Below, in pieces: positions 28,199 to 36,487 of a stretch of DNA of 36,494 nt. Position numbers and translations under genes: made by a program. The DNA lies in contig NZ_MLFN01000046.1 of NCBI RefSeq assembly GCF_002095315.1, forward strand, positions 1 through 36,494, read 5' to 3'. Origin of the DNA: Pantoea conspicua (GTDB lineage Bacteria; Pseudomonadota; Gammaproteobacteria; Enterobacterales; Enterobacteriaceae). The notes under the pieces were generated by a model. That model was given only the letters and a program-made list of their open reading frames with translations, searched no databases and was not told the origin of the DNA. Numbering within the stretch: position 1 is the stretch's first letter; the number at the start of each line of letters is the position of its first letter.

Positions 28199-28543
28199 AT
28201 GAGCATTACCCGCATCGATCCGGAACATCGTATGTCCGAAGCTGTGATTCACAACGACACTATCTATTACACCAGCGTGCCGGAAAATCTGGAGGCGGAT
28301 GCTGAAGCGCAGACAGCCAATGCGCTGGCGGTGATTGATGCCCTGCTGACGCGACTGGGTAGTGATAAGAGTAAGATACTGGACGCCACCCTGTTTCTGG
28401 TGGACAAAGCGGACCTGCCCGCAATGAACCGCGCCTGGGACGCCTGGGTTTGCCCCGATAACGCGCCAGTACGCTGCACGGTTCAGGCAGGTTTAATGAA
28501 TCCGAAATATAAAATCGAAATAAAGATTATTGCCGCACGCTAA
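28199..28543 (+). CDS. yoaB: YoaB, RidA-family protein
   Basis: 114 aa (E. coli YoaB 114 aa), a YjgF/YER057c/UK114 (RidA) superfamily member. RidA proteins hydrolyse reactive enamine/imine intermediates; YoaB is a divergent subgroup and its own substrate is not established. The conserved Arg is in APVRCTVQAGLMNPKYKIEIKI, near residue 95. Start at 28199 (MSITRIDPEHRMSEAVIHND) with GGGAGAACAAG upstream; the open frame from 28160 is not supported. It is convergent with yoaH, 12 bp away. Confidence 0.94.
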   Translation: MSITRIDPEHRMSEAVIHNDTIYYTSVPENLEADAEAQTANALAVIDALLTRLGSDKSKILDATLFLVDKADLPAMNRAWDAWVCPDNAPVRCTVQAGLMNPKYKIEIKIIAAR

Positions 28544-28555
28544 GCTCGCCGGGCG

Positions 28556-28741
28556 TTATTCGTCTTCGTCTTCGTCGTCGAACATCGCCCGGATCTGTTC
28601 ACCTTTATGGTTCTGTCGAATTTCCTGGGCCACCTGGGCGATCGCTTCGCCGCTCGACAAGCCTCCCGCCATCAGTTCCTGAATACGCTCGACGGCCTGC
28701 TGCTGTTGCTCATGAGAGAGAGCCGGTAATCCTGTAAACAT
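28556..28741 (-). CDS. yoaH: YoaH, UPF0181 family protein
   Basis: 61-aa small protein (E. coli YoaH 59 aa), UPF0181. [42 protein letters not shown] followed by a Glu/Asp tail is the complete family pattern. Two amphipathic helices are likely; the function is unknown. It is divergent from pabB, as in E. coli. Confidence 0.94.
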   Translation of the reverse strand: MFTGLPALSHEQQQQAVERIQELMAGGLSSGEAIAQVAQEIRQNHKGEQIRAMFDDEDEDE

Positions 28742-28850
28742 GTTTCACTCCTGCTTTGGGGCAGCGATTATCACACGCGGAACAAACAGGTGCCAGTCGG
28801 GAAAAATATGGCAGTCTGGCGACCTCTTTGCTTTCTGATTTGTCTGCCTG

Positions 28851-30209
28851 ATGATTGTTAAAACCCTCAGCCTTGATTATACCCCGGATGCACTTAATCA
28901 GCGTTTCGCCCCGATTGCCGATCAGCCGTGGGCCATGCTGCTCTCCTCTGGTGATGCCGACCACAGTGACAATCGGTTTGACATTCTCACCGCTGAACCC
29001 CGCGCCACGCTGGTGACCCGGGGTGAGATCACGCAGATCACCGACGCCCGTGGCACAATCGATTCCCGCGAGGATCCGCTGTTGCTGCTCCAGCAGCAGT
29101 GCGATGCGCTGGGTGTAACGCCCGTAGCCAATGCGGCTCTGCCGTTTCAGGGTGGCGCGCTGGGCCTGTTCGGCTACGATCTGGGACGCCGGTTTGAGCA
29201 ATTGCCGCAGCAGGCGCAGGCCGATCTTGCCACTCCGGATATGGCGGTGGGCATTTATGACTGGGCATTAATCGCCGATCACCATCGCCAGACCCTGACA
29301 CTGCTGGCATTGCAGGATATTGACGCCCGTGCCGCCTGGCTGGCGCAGTGGCCTGAACGTGATGCCGCCCCGTTCAGCCTGACCAGCCATTGGCAATCCA
29401 ACCTGGATTACGCTGCCTACGCCGCGCGCTTTTCCGCTGTTCAGGCCTACATCCAGGCGGGCGACTGTTATCAGGTCAATCTGGCCCAGCGTTTTCAGGC
29501 CGGTTATCAGGGCGATGAATGGCAGGCATTTTGTGCGCTGAACCGCGCCAATCGCGCACCGTTCAGCGCCTTTCTGCGTCTGCCACAAAGCGTCATCCTC
29601 AGCCTGTCGCCAGAGCGCTTTCTGTCGCTGAATGAAAAACAGATTGAAACCCGACCGATCAAAGGCACCCGTCCACGCTGTGCCGATCCGATCGCCGATC
29701 GGCAGCAGGCCGACGCCCTGCAAAACGCAGAGAAAGATCGGGCCGAAAATCTGATGATCGTTGATCTGCTGCGCAACGACATTGGCCGTGTGGCCGTGCC
29801 AGGCTCCGTCAGCGTGCCTGAACTGTTTGTGGTTGAACCCTTTCCCGCCGTGCACCATCTGGTCAGTACGGTGCGGGCGCAACTGCCGGACGCGTTGCAG
29901 GCGACCGATCTGCTGCGCGCCTGTTTCCCCGGCGGCTCAATCACCGGCGCGCCGAAAATCCGGGCGATGGAAATTATTGATGAACTGGAGCCGCATCGTC
30001 GTAATGCCTGGTGCGGCAGTATTGGCTATCTCAGCCTGTGCGGCCGTATGGACAGCAGTATCACCATCCGTACGCTGATTGCTGAGGGCCAGCAACTCTA
30101 CTGCGCGGCGGGCGGTGGCATCGTCGCTGACAGCGAACCGGAAGCGGAATACCAGGAGACGCTGGATAAAGTGAGCCGCATTCTGCCGGCACTGGAACGG
30201 AGGGTCTGA
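28851..30209 (+). CDS. pabB: PabB, aminodeoxychorismate synthase component I
   Basis: 452 aa (E. coli 453). With PabA it converts chorismate and glutamine-derived ammonia to 4-amino-4-deoxychorismate for p-aminobenzoate and folate synthesis. The chorismate-binding core includes GGALGLFGYDLGRRFE, SGDCYQVNLAQRF-like AGDCYQVNLAQRF, the catalytic lysine motif RPIKGTRPR near residue 275, ENLMIVDLLRNDIGRVAVPGSV, and FPGGSITGAPKIRAMEIIDELE. Start ATG at 28851 has only a weak ribosome site. The stop overlaps nothing but directly abuts the nudL ATG (TGAATG), so the two are translationally coupled. Confidence 0.96.
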   Translation: MIVKTLSLDYTPDALNQRFAPIADQPWAMLLSSGDADHSDNRFDILTAEPRATLVTRGEITQITDARGTIDSREDPLLLLQQQCDALGVTPVANAALPFQGGALGLFGYDLGRRFEQLPQQAQADLATPDMAVGIYDWALIADHHRQTLTLLALQDIDARAAWLAQWPERDAAPFSLTSHWQSNLDYAAYAARFSAVQAYIQAGDCYQVNLAQRFQAGYQGDEWQAFCALNRANRAPFSAFLRLPQSVILSLSPERFLSLNEKQIETRPIKGTRPRCADPIADRQQADALQNAEKDRAENLMIVDLLRNDIGRVAVPGSVSVPELFVVEPFPAVHHLVSTVRAQLPDALQATDLLRACFPGGSITGAPKIRAMEIIDELEPHRRNAWCGSIGYLSLCGRMDSSITIRTLIAEGQQLYCAAGGGIVADSEPEAEYQETLDKVSRILPALERRV

Positions 30210-30773
30210 ATGGCGCTGACGCTTGATACCTTTCGCAGCCGATTCCTGTTGCAACCGCCGCAACATAACACGCAACACCTCGCCGGACGGCATGCTGCCG
30301 TGCTGGTACCGATTGTGGCGCGGCCTGAACCCGGCCTGTTATTGACCCAACGCTCCCATGCGCTGCGCAAACATGCCGGTCAGGTTGCGTTTCCTGGCGG
30401 CATGCAGGATGAGTCTGACGCTTCACTGATCGCCACTGCCCTGCGGGAAGCTCAGGAGGAAGTGGGTATCTGCCCCCAGCAGGTTGAAGTGTTGGGCACG
30501 CTGCCTGCCGTCACCAGCAGTACCGGCTTTCAGGTCACGCCGGTGCTGGGGATCATCCCGCCCGATCTCCGGCTGCAGATAAATCCGGATGAAGTACGAA
30601 GCGCTTTTGAGATGCCGCTGGCCGAAGCTTTACAGCTCAGCCGTTACAGTGCGCTGGAGGTCCATCGGGCTGGCGTACGTCATCCGGTCTGGCTCTCCCG
30701 CTATCAGGATTATCTGGTCTGGGGCATGACCGCTGGCATTATCCGCTCGCTGAGCGAGCAAATTGCGTTCTGA
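30210..30773 (+). CDS. nudL: NudL, Nudix CoA pyrophosphatase
   Basis: 187 aa (E. coli NudL/YeaB 192 aa). Nudix hydrolase of the CoA diphosphatase group. It has the NuCoA signature [21 protein letters not shown] followed by the Nudix box ([25 protein letters not shown]), which keeps the REAQEEVG catalytic helix. The ATG at 30210 begins immediately after the pabB stop, a conserved arrangement. The substrate assignment (coenzyme A and related diphosphates) is from the family. Confidence 0.94.
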   Translation: MALTLDTFRSRFLLQPPQHNTQHLAGRHAAVLVPIVARPEPGLLLTQRSHALRKHAGQVAFPGGMQDESDASLIATALREAQEEVGICPQQVEVLGTLPAVTSSTGFQVTPVLGIIPPDLRLQINPDEVRSAFEMPLAEALQLSRYSALEVHRAGVRHPVWLSRYQDYLVWGMTAGIIRSLSEQIAF

Positions 30774-30960
30774 CGCTCACTTTCGCCTTTAACCTGCCCG
30801 ATTCCGGCCTGCTGACTCGCTGGCCGCGCTATAATTTTTTCTATCACTTTTGATAAGTTTATTTCATGCGAAAAACTGCTCTTTTACCCGGCATGACTAT
30901 TACTATTAGCGCCATAAACTGCCCCGGCAGACTGAGAATAATTTGTGAGGAGTGTCACCT
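30774..30960 (+). promoter_or_regulatory. sdaA promoter region
   Basis: This 187-bp region contains a perfect TATAAT (30830-30835) followed by a T run, and a ribosome site TGAGGAG about 8 nt before the sdaA GTG. No -35 with standard spacing is clear (CTGACT at 30812-30817 is too close). In E. coli sdaA responds to Lrp and to serine/leucine; no specific site is visible here. Confidence 0.4.
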
Positions 30961-32325
30961 GTGATTAGTGTTTTCGACATGTTCAAAGTGGGGATTGGCC
31001 CATCAAGTTCGCACACTGTCGGCCCGATGAAAGCGGGTAAACAGTTTGTGGATTTGTTATCCGAACAGGGAAAGCTACAGGAGGTGACGCGCATTGCGGT
31101 GGATGTTTACGGCTCGCTGTCGCTGACCGGTAAAGGGCACCATACCGACATCGCGATTATTATGGGTCTGGCCGGTGCATCCCCCGACACCGTCGATATT
31201 GATGCCATCCCCGCTTTTATCAAAGACGTCGCGGCGCGCGAGCGTTTGCTGCTGGCCAAAGGGGCGCATGAGGTTGATTTCCCGCGCGAGGGCGGCATGG
31301 TGTTCCGCAGCGAAAACCTCTCACTGCATGAAAACGGGCTGCGCCTGCTGGCGTTCGCCGGTGACCTGCTGATTCTGTCGAAAACCTACTACTCAGTGGG
31401 CGGCGGCTTTATCGTTGATGAAGAGCATTTTGGGCAATCGGCACTGGATGAAGTTTCGGTCCCCTGGCCGTTTCACTCCGCCAAAGATCTGCTGGCACAC
31501 TGCCATGAAACCGGGCTGTCATTATCCGGGCTGGTGATGAAAAACGAGCTGGCGCTGCACAGCCGCGACGAGATCCACGCCTACTTCGCCACTATCTGGC
31601 AGACCATGCAGGCCTGTATCGATCGTGGTCTGAATACCGAAGGCGTGCTGCCAGGCCCGCTACGCGTGCCGCGCCGTGCTGCCTCGTTACGTCGCTTACT
31701 GATCTCTTCCTCTAAACACTCTAACGATCCGATGATCGTTATCGACTGGATCAATATGTTCGCGCTGGCGGTGAATGAAGAAAATGCGGCTGGTGGCCGG
31801 GTGGTCACCGCGCCGACCAACGGCGCCTGCGGTATCGTGCCGGCGGTCCTCGCCTATTACGATCACTTTATTGAGCCAGTCACGCCCGATATTTTTCTGC
31901 GCTACTTCCTCGCGTCTGGCGCCATTGGCGTGCTGTATAAAATGAATGCCTCGATCTCCGGTGCAGAAGTGGGTTGCCAGGGTGAAGTGGGTGTCGCCTG
32001 TTCGATGGCGGCTGCCGGTCTGGCGGAACTGCTGGGCGGCAGCCCGGAGCAGGTCTGCGTGGCCGCGGAGATTGGCATGGAACATAACCTGGGTCTGACC
32101 TGTGATCCGGTCGCGGGCCAGGTTCAGGTCCCGTGCATTGAGCGTAACGCGATCGCCTCGGTTAAAGCGATCAACGCAGCGCGTATGGCCCTGCGCCGCA
32201 CCAGTGAGCCGCGCGTCTCACTGGATAAGGTGATCGAAACCATGTATGAAACCGGCAAAGACATGAACGCCAAATACCGTGAAACCTCACGCGGTGGCCT
32301 GGCAATTAAAGTGCAATGCGATTAA
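30961..32325 (+). CDS. sdaA: SdaA, L-serine dehydratase (Fe-S)
   Basis: 454 aa, the same length as E. coli SdaA. A single-chain L-serine deaminase that converts L-serine to pyruvate and ammonia with a [4Fe-4S] cluster. Start GTG at 30961 (read MISVFDMFKVGIGPSSSHTVGPMKAG) with TGAGGAG 8 nt upstream; the GTG at 30952 overlaps the ribosome site. The beta domain is N-terminal and the alpha domain begins about residue 185. Cluster cysteines are in NGACGIVPAV, SGAEVGCQGEVGVACSMAAAG and GLTCDPVAGQVQVPCIERNA. The C-terminus KVQCD is conserved. Confidence 0.97.
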   Translation: MISVFDMFKVGIGPSSSHTVGPMKAGKQFVDLLSEQGKLQEVTRIAVDVYGSLSLTGKGHHTDIAIIMGLAGASPDTVDIDAIPAFIKDVAARERLLLAKGAHEVDFPREGGMVFRSENLSLHENGLRLLAFAGDLLILSKTYYSVGGGFIVDEEHFGQSALDEVSVPWPFHSAKDLLAHCHETGLSLSGLVMKNELALHSRDEIHAYFATIWQTMQACIDRGLNTEGVLPGPLRVPRRAASLRRLLISSSKHSNDPMIVIDWINMFALAVNEENAAGGRVVTAPTNGACGIVPAVLAYYDHFIEPVTPDIFLRYFLASGAIGVLYKMNASISGAEVGCQGEVGVACSMAAAGLAELLGGSPEQVCVAAEIGMEHNLGLTCDPVAGQVQVPCIERNAIASVKAINAARMALRRTSEPRVSLDKVIETMYETGKDMNAKYRETSRGGLAIKVQCD

Positions 32326-32326
32326 G

Positions 32327-32338
32327 CGAAACGTTTCA
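32327..32338. promoter_or_regulatory. Cra/FruR-like palindrome after sdaA
   Basis: CGAAACGTTTCA, one mismatch from the Cra consensus palindrome TGAAACGTTTCA, 1 bp after the sdaA stop and about 215 bp before yoaD. A LacI-family (Cra, less likely PurR) operator for yoaD is possible; distance and lack of a mapped promoter keep this tentative. Confidence 0.35.
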
Positions 32339-32376
32339 TTGCTTAATTAATGCGCAACTGTAATAAAATCCGCATC

Positions 32377-32439
32377 CTGCGCTATCTCAGCGCAGCCTAA
32401 ACCGGTAGAGTGTTTTCCGCGCGACTGTCCTGGTCGCGC
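32377..32439 (+). other. Two hairpins in the sdaA-yoaD gap
   Basis: CTGCGCT (32377-32383) pairs with AGCGCAG (32389-32395), and GCGCGAC (32419-32425) pairs with GTCGCGC (32433-32439). Neither is followed by a T run. They may end sdaA transcription inefficiently or structure the yoaD leader. The rest of the 225-bp gap shows a T-rich stretch before the yoaD ribosome site (GGGAAGGTGG). Confidence 0.4.
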
Positions 32440-32550
32440 AACATTTCAGACCCGCTTTTCTGCATTCCGGCCTCAATGTTGATCGGACCGTGCCGATAAC
32501 AACCCCGTTATTTTTGGCTTTTTTCTGGTTTTTTGGGAAGGTGGTTATTG

Positions 32551-34121
32551 ATGCTCATGGCCCAGCAATTTGTTGGACAATTCAGACGCAAGCGTTTGCT
32601 GATTGCGCTGGCAATCGCCACCGTGGTGCTGATTCTGACGCTGGCATTTCGTTATATTGAAGAGAAGTCGCGAATTGAGCAGCAGGCGATAGATTTCGCC
32701 GATAAGGCCATTTTGCGTTTTGACCGGATGTTTTCACCGCTTGATGTCTCTGCCAATAACACGCTCGGGCTGGTGGGGGTGCCGTGCCGGGATGTGCGTT
32801 TCCCGCTGATTGAGAAAATTTCGGCGTTGCAGACGGTGCGCGCCATGCTGCTGGTCGATAATGACGCGATTTACTGTTCCAGCATCTTTGGTCCGCGTGA
32901 CATTCCGTTTAGCGAGACCTATCCGGAACTGGCCTTTAACGGCCAGCGTATGACACTCGCCACGGATAATTATTTATTAAAGGGCTCACCGATTTTATTG
33001 CTGTGGACGCCGAGAAGCCTGGATAACCGCTCGGGTATTTTGCAGGTGATTAACATCGAAATGATGGGTAATTATCTGCTGGAGCCGCAGCTGCCGTGGG
33101 TGGAGCGTGCCATCTTCAACGTTAACGGGGAGAGCCTGGAATATGGTAATCCGCTGATTGAACCGACGCAGCCGTCCGAAGATGAGGTGACCTATAACCA
33201 GACCTCGCTACGCTACCCTTATTCCCTGACGCTGTATGGTCCTTCGCCGACCCGGCTGGCCCTGCACACGCTGCCGTCGCAGCTGCCGCTGGCGCTGCTG
33301 CTTAGCCTGCTGATGGGGTATATCGTCTGGCTGGCCACCGCCAATCGCATGAGCCTGAGCTGGCAGATCAGCTATGGCATCACCGCCAATGAGTTTATGG
33401 TCTATTGCCAGCCGTTGATTAACGCTAAAAGTGGCGAGTGTGACGGCATTGAGTTACTGCTGCGCTGGCATAATGCCCGTCAGGCTGGATCGCTCCCGAT
33501 GTCTTTATTCCGCTGGCAGAACGACAGAACCTGATTAAGCCGCTCACCCGTTTTGTCCTGAATGAGGTGGTGAAACAGTTGCCTCATCTGCCTAACTGCC
33601 CCGGTTTCCACATTGCGATTAACGTGGCGGCCAGCCACTTTCGCGATCGCGCCATCCTGCAGGATCTGCAAAACCTGTGGTGGCCCGCTAATCCGATACC
33701 GAAACTGGTGGTTGAATTAACCGAGCGGGATGCCCTGCCGGTGGTCGATCAATCAGTCATCGCCCAGCTGCATGAGATTGGCGTGCGGCTGGCGATTGAT
33801 GATTTCGGCACCGGTCACAGCTCGCTCTCCTACCTCAAGGACCTGAAGCCTGACGTGCTGAAGATCGACAAAATCTTTACCGCCGCCATCGGCACCGACG
33901 CAATTAACGCCACCGTGACCGATATGGTGATTTCCCTGGCGCAGCGTCTGAATATCAGTCTGGTCGCGGAAGGGGTTGAAACAGCAGAACAGGCCGCCTA
34001 TCTGCGGGCGCGCGGCGTCGATCATCTGCAGGGCTACTACTACGCCCGCCCGATGCCGATCGGTGATTTCCCCGGCTGGCTGGCAAAGCACCAGCCAGAT
34101 GCTGAACCGTTACCCGTCTGA
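32551..34121 (+). pseudogene. yoaD: YoaD/PdeD, CSS-motif cyclic-di-GMP phosphodiesterase, with a one-base frameshift
   Basis: Inner-membrane c-di-GMP phosphodiesterase, 523 aa if repaired (E. coli YoaD 532 aa). A first membrane helix (about 16-34), a periplasmic CSS domain with C79 (GLVGVPCRD) and the C109-S-S motif, a second helix (about 245-265), and a cytoplasmic EAL domain. The frame from 32551 matches to RWHNARQAG and stops at 33534; the remaining EAL domain continues in the next frame to 34121. The break is at CAGGCTGG (33481-33488): one more G gives QGWIAPDVFIPLAERQNL, matching E. coli QGWISPDVFIP. EAL residues are complete once repaired: ELLLRW, NVAASHF, ELTERDAL, IDDFGTGHSSLSYL, KIDK and AEGVET. 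The start could also be ATG at 32557. Confidence 0.9.
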
Positions 34122-34141
34122 GGACAGGCTGCAAAGAAAAC

Positions 34142-34170
34142 AAAAAAGCCGCTGCATCACTGCAGCGGCT
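34142..34170 (-). terminator. Terminator of yoaE
   Basis: A 10-bp perfect stem AGCCGCTGCA (34147-34156) / TGCAGCGGCT (34161-34170) with a 4-nt loop. On the minus strand it is followed by TTTTTTG, 50 bp past the yoaE stop. It also lies just after the convergent yoaD. Confidence 0.9.
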
Positions 34171-34219
34171 GACCGGACAAAGGAGCTGATGTTACCGTAA
34201 CGGCTCTGCCGGTAACGCC

Positions 34220-35791
34220 TTAGCGCTCCTCTTCCTCATCCAGCGGCTTATCTTTGGTGACCCGCACCAGATCGATCCGGTAATCGGTCGCTTCGATAAT
34301 CCGGAAGTGCAGCGGGCTGATATCGATCACTTCGCCTGGCTGAGGTAGCTGCCCTTTCTGGGCAATCAGCAGGCCCGCCAGCGAGGCGTGATCTTCATCC
34401 GGATCGACCAGTTGGTGGAAGTCGAGCAACTGTTGCAGCGAGTGCAAATCGGTGCCGCCTTTCACTAACCAGCCGTCGCCATCGGCGATGATATCCGGCG
34501 TTTCATCCTCATCCGGGAATTCACCGGCAATCGCTTCCAGCACGTCCAGGGGCGTAATCAGGCCCTGCACTACACCAAACTCGTTGGTCACAATCACAAA
34601 GCTGCCTTTGGCCCGGCGCAGCACCCCCAGCAGGTTGATCGGGTCCAGCGTTTCCGGCACCACGATGGTCGGCGTATTGGCGGCAAAGGTCGCCACATCG
34701 ACGCCGTGCTCCAGCGCCACCAGCAGCTCTTTGGCCCGCACCACACCCACAATTTCATCCAGCTCACCGCGACAGACCGGGAACAGGCTGTGCGGCGTAT
34801 CCAGCAGCTGAATGCGAATCTCATCCACCGGCCGATTTGCATCCACCCAGGAGATTTCACCGCGCGGCGTCATAATGCTGCGAATCGAACGGGACGCCAG
34901 CGTCAGCACACCGTTAATCATATAGCGCTCTTCATCTTTAAACGCTTCCTGCGGCATCGCTTCGGTGAGCGCTGACTCTTCGTTATTGCTGCTGCTCGCC
35001 GTCTGGGCACGATTGCGACCGCCCATCAGTCGCAGAATCGCCTCTGCGGTTCGTTCACGCATCGGCCGGTGCGACTGATGGCGAATGAAGTTTCGACGGG
35101 CAATCTGATTAAACAGCTCAATCAGGATCGAGAAGCCAATCGCCGCATAGAGGTAACCTTTAGGAATGTGGAAACCAAAGCCTTCTGCCACCAGTGACAG
35201 GCCAATCATTAACAGGAAGCTCAGACAGAGCACCACCACGGTCGGATGCGCATTCACAAAGTTGGTCAGCGGCTTGGAGGCCAGCAGCATCACACCCATG
35301 GCGATCACCACGGCGGTCATCATCACCGGCAGATGGTTCACCATACCCACAGCGGTAATCACCGCATCCAGCGAGAACACCGCATCCAGCACCACAATCT
35401 GCGTCACCACTGCCCAGAAACTGGCATAACCCCGGTTGCCGGCGCCCTCGAGCTGGCGGTTCTCCAGCCTTTCGTGCAGTTCCATCGTCGCCTTAAACAG
35501 CAGGAACAAACCACCCGCCAGCAGGATTAAATCCCGTCCGGCAAAGCTGAAATCGCCTACGCTGAATAGGGGCGTAGTGAGCGTCACCATCCAGGAGATC
35601 AGCGACAGCAGGCCCAGACGCATCACCAGCGCCAGCGACAGGCCGATCAGCCGCGCTTTATCACGCTGCTTCGGCGGCAGCTTGTCCGCCAGAATGGCAA
35701 TAAAGACCAGGTTATCGATACCCAGCACGATTTCCAGTACCACAAGCGTCAGTAAACCCGCCCAGATTGAGGGGTCGAATAGAAATTCCAT
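34220..35791 (-). CDS. yoaE: YoaE, TerC-family membrane protein with CBS and CorC domains
   Basis: 523 aa (E. coli YoaE 518 aa). The N-terminal half is a TerC-type integral membrane domain of about seven helices with [22 protein letters not shown] and [22 protein letters not shown], whose acidic residues resemble metal-binding sites of TerC/Alx exporters. A cytoplasmic CBS pair (about residues 305-425, [17 protein letters not shown]) and a CorC/HlyC domain (about 440-515) follow. TerC relatives act in metal (Mn) export during membrane protein insertion; YoaE's substrate is not fixed by the sequence. Start ATG at 35791 overlaps the stop of an upstream ORF (TAATG) and has GGGAG 6 nt before it. 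Confidence 0.95.
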   Translation of the reverse strand: MEFLFDPSIWAGLLTLVVLEIVLGIDNLVFIAILADKLPPKQRDKARLIGLSLALVMRLGLLSLISWMVTLTTPLFSVGDFSFAGRDLILLAGGLFLLFKATMELHERLENRQLEGAGNRGYASFWAVVTQIVVLDAVFSLDAVITAVGMVNHLPVMMTAVVIAMGVMLLASKPLTNFVNAHPTVVVLCLSFLLMIGLSLVAEGFGFHIPKGYLYAAIGFSILIELFNQIARRNFIRHQSHRPMRERTAEAILRLMGGRNRAQTASSSNNEESALTEAMPQEAFKDEERYMINGVLTLASRSIRSIMTPRGEISWVDANRPVDEIRIQLLDTPHSLFPVCRGELDEIVGVVRAKELLVALEHGVDVATFAANTPTIVVPETLDPINLLGVLRRAKGSFVIVTNEFGVVQGLITPLDVLEAIAGEFPDEDETPDIIADGDGWLVKGGTDLHSLQQLLDFHQLVDPDEDHASLAGLLIAQKGQLPQPGEVIDISPLHFRIIEATDYRIDLVRVTKDKPLDEEEER

Positions 35792-35949
35792 TAATGACTC
35801 CCGAACGAGGAACAGTGTGAACCGATGCGTGTCAGCGCGTTAAAGCGTGACAGAGTGACGATCGGAAAAGCGGTGAAAACGCCAGCAGGCGAAAGGTGAC
35901 GCGCCGGAAGGCGCAAAGAACAGGTTAAGCGACGTCGGTGACGATCCAT
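35791..35949 (-). CDS. Candidate upstream ORF overlapping yoaE (YoaL-like)
   Basis: A 52-codon ORF from ATG at 35949 ([20 protein letters not shown]) ends in TAA whose last base is the first base of the yoaE ATG, the classic arrangement for termination-reinitiation coupling. The product is basic. No ribosome site lies at normal distance, but AGGAG sits 21 nt upstream, and an intervening hairpin GGGCCTCAGCCC could bring it to about 10 nt. In E. coli a small protein gene, yoaL, overlaps the yoaE start; I cannot recall its sequence well enough to claim homology. The open frame extends further to a TTG at 36057 with no ribosome site. Confidence 0.45.
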   Translation of the reverse strand: MDRHRRRLTCSLRLPARHLSPAGVFTAFPIVTLSRFNALTRIGSHCSSFGSH

Positions 35950-36104
35950 AAAGGTGGGCTGAGGCCCGTTACTCCTGAATAATAAACAGATCGTTAATGT
36001 ATCAGGTCGCGCTTTGGCGTCAAAAAATTTTCTTATTTTTACAATCTGCTGATCCAATGACGCAGCGCATTTAATTGCAGGTTCGGTTAATCAGGCTGCG
36101 AATA

Positions 36105-36120
36105 GCTGACAGCCATCACA
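36105..36120 (+). promoter_or_regulatory. Candidate CRP site upstream of manX
   Basis: GCTGACAGCCATCACA fits TGTGA-N6-TCACA with a perfect right half and 3 of 5 matches on the left. It lies about 175 bp before the manX start, and CRP activates manXYZ in E. coli. Confidence 0.4.
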
Positions 36121-36122
36121 TA

Positions 36123-36150
36123 ATTTATTTTTTCGATCACTAAAATAAAT
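36123..36150. promoter_or_regulatory. Candidate Mlc/NagC-type operator upstream of manX
   Basis: A perfect 9-bp inverted repeat ATTTATTTT (36123-36131) / AAAATAAAT (36142-36150) with a 10-bp spacer containing TTCG. The A/T-rich arms resemble operators of the ROK repressors Mlc and NagC, and Mlc represses manX in E. coli. It starts 2 bp after the candidate CRP site. Confidence 0.5.
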
Positions 36151-36295
36151 CGCGACTTTACGACCTTATCGCGGTTACCCGATGATTTTGCGGCACTATC
36201 CGGAACCATCGGTAGCAGAATTTTCGCATAACCGAAGCGGTAAATCATACAGTTCATTGACTCAGATGAGCTTCTCAAGCGAACGGAGGTAGCAA

Positions 36296-36487
36296 GTGAC
36301 CATTGCGATTGTAATTGGTACACATGGCTGGGCAGCGGAACAACTGCTTAAAACAGCAGAGATGCTGTTAGGCGAGCAGGAAAATGTCGGATGGATCGAC
36401 TTTGTGCCTGGCGAAAATGCAGAAACGCTGATTGAAAAGTATCAGGCGCGGCTGGCGGAGCTGGATACCGCGCAGGGGCTTTGTTGA
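36296..36487 (+). pseudogene. manX: manX 5' fragment (mannose PTS IIAB), interrupted at codon 61
   Basis: Start GTG at 36296, as in E. coli, with GGAGG 7 nt upstream. The first 61 residues (from MTIAIVIGTHGWAAEQLLKT to DTAQG) are almost identical to E. coli ManX, the phosphotransferase IIAB component of the mannose/glucose/glucosamine PTS, and include phosphorylation site His10 of the IIA domain. After Gly61 the family sequence stops, and the frame reads Leu-Cys-stop in sequence that matches the IS903 terminal repeat. Most of the IIA domain and all of IIB (over 250 residues) are missing from this allele within the window. Confidence 0.88.

Larger units (their letters stand above)
35950..36295. 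promoter_or_regulatory. Divergent yoaE / manX control region
   Basis: About 346 bp holding the yoaE leader on the minus strand and the manX promoter on the plus strand. It includes the hairpin GGGCCTCAGCCC in the yoaE leader (near 35957-35968), a candidate CRP site at 36105-36120 and an inverted repeat at 36123-36150. manX has a strong ribosome site, ACGGAGGTAGCAA, before its GTG. Confidence 0.5.

Noticed and set aside
32324..32341. PurR operator at the GAAACGTTTC palindrome
   Set aside because: Only 8 of 11 fixed PurR positions match; Cra fits better.
35900..36000. yybP-ykoY (Mn) riboswitch in the yoaE leader, suggested by GGAGTAAC and the TerC domain
   Set aside because: The core loops of that motif are not present; only a short GGGC/GCCC hairpin is seen.
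35791..36057. 88-codon open frame upstream of yoaE taken as one protein
   Set aside because: The TTG at 36057 has no ribosome site; only the ATG part from 35949 is kept as a candidate.
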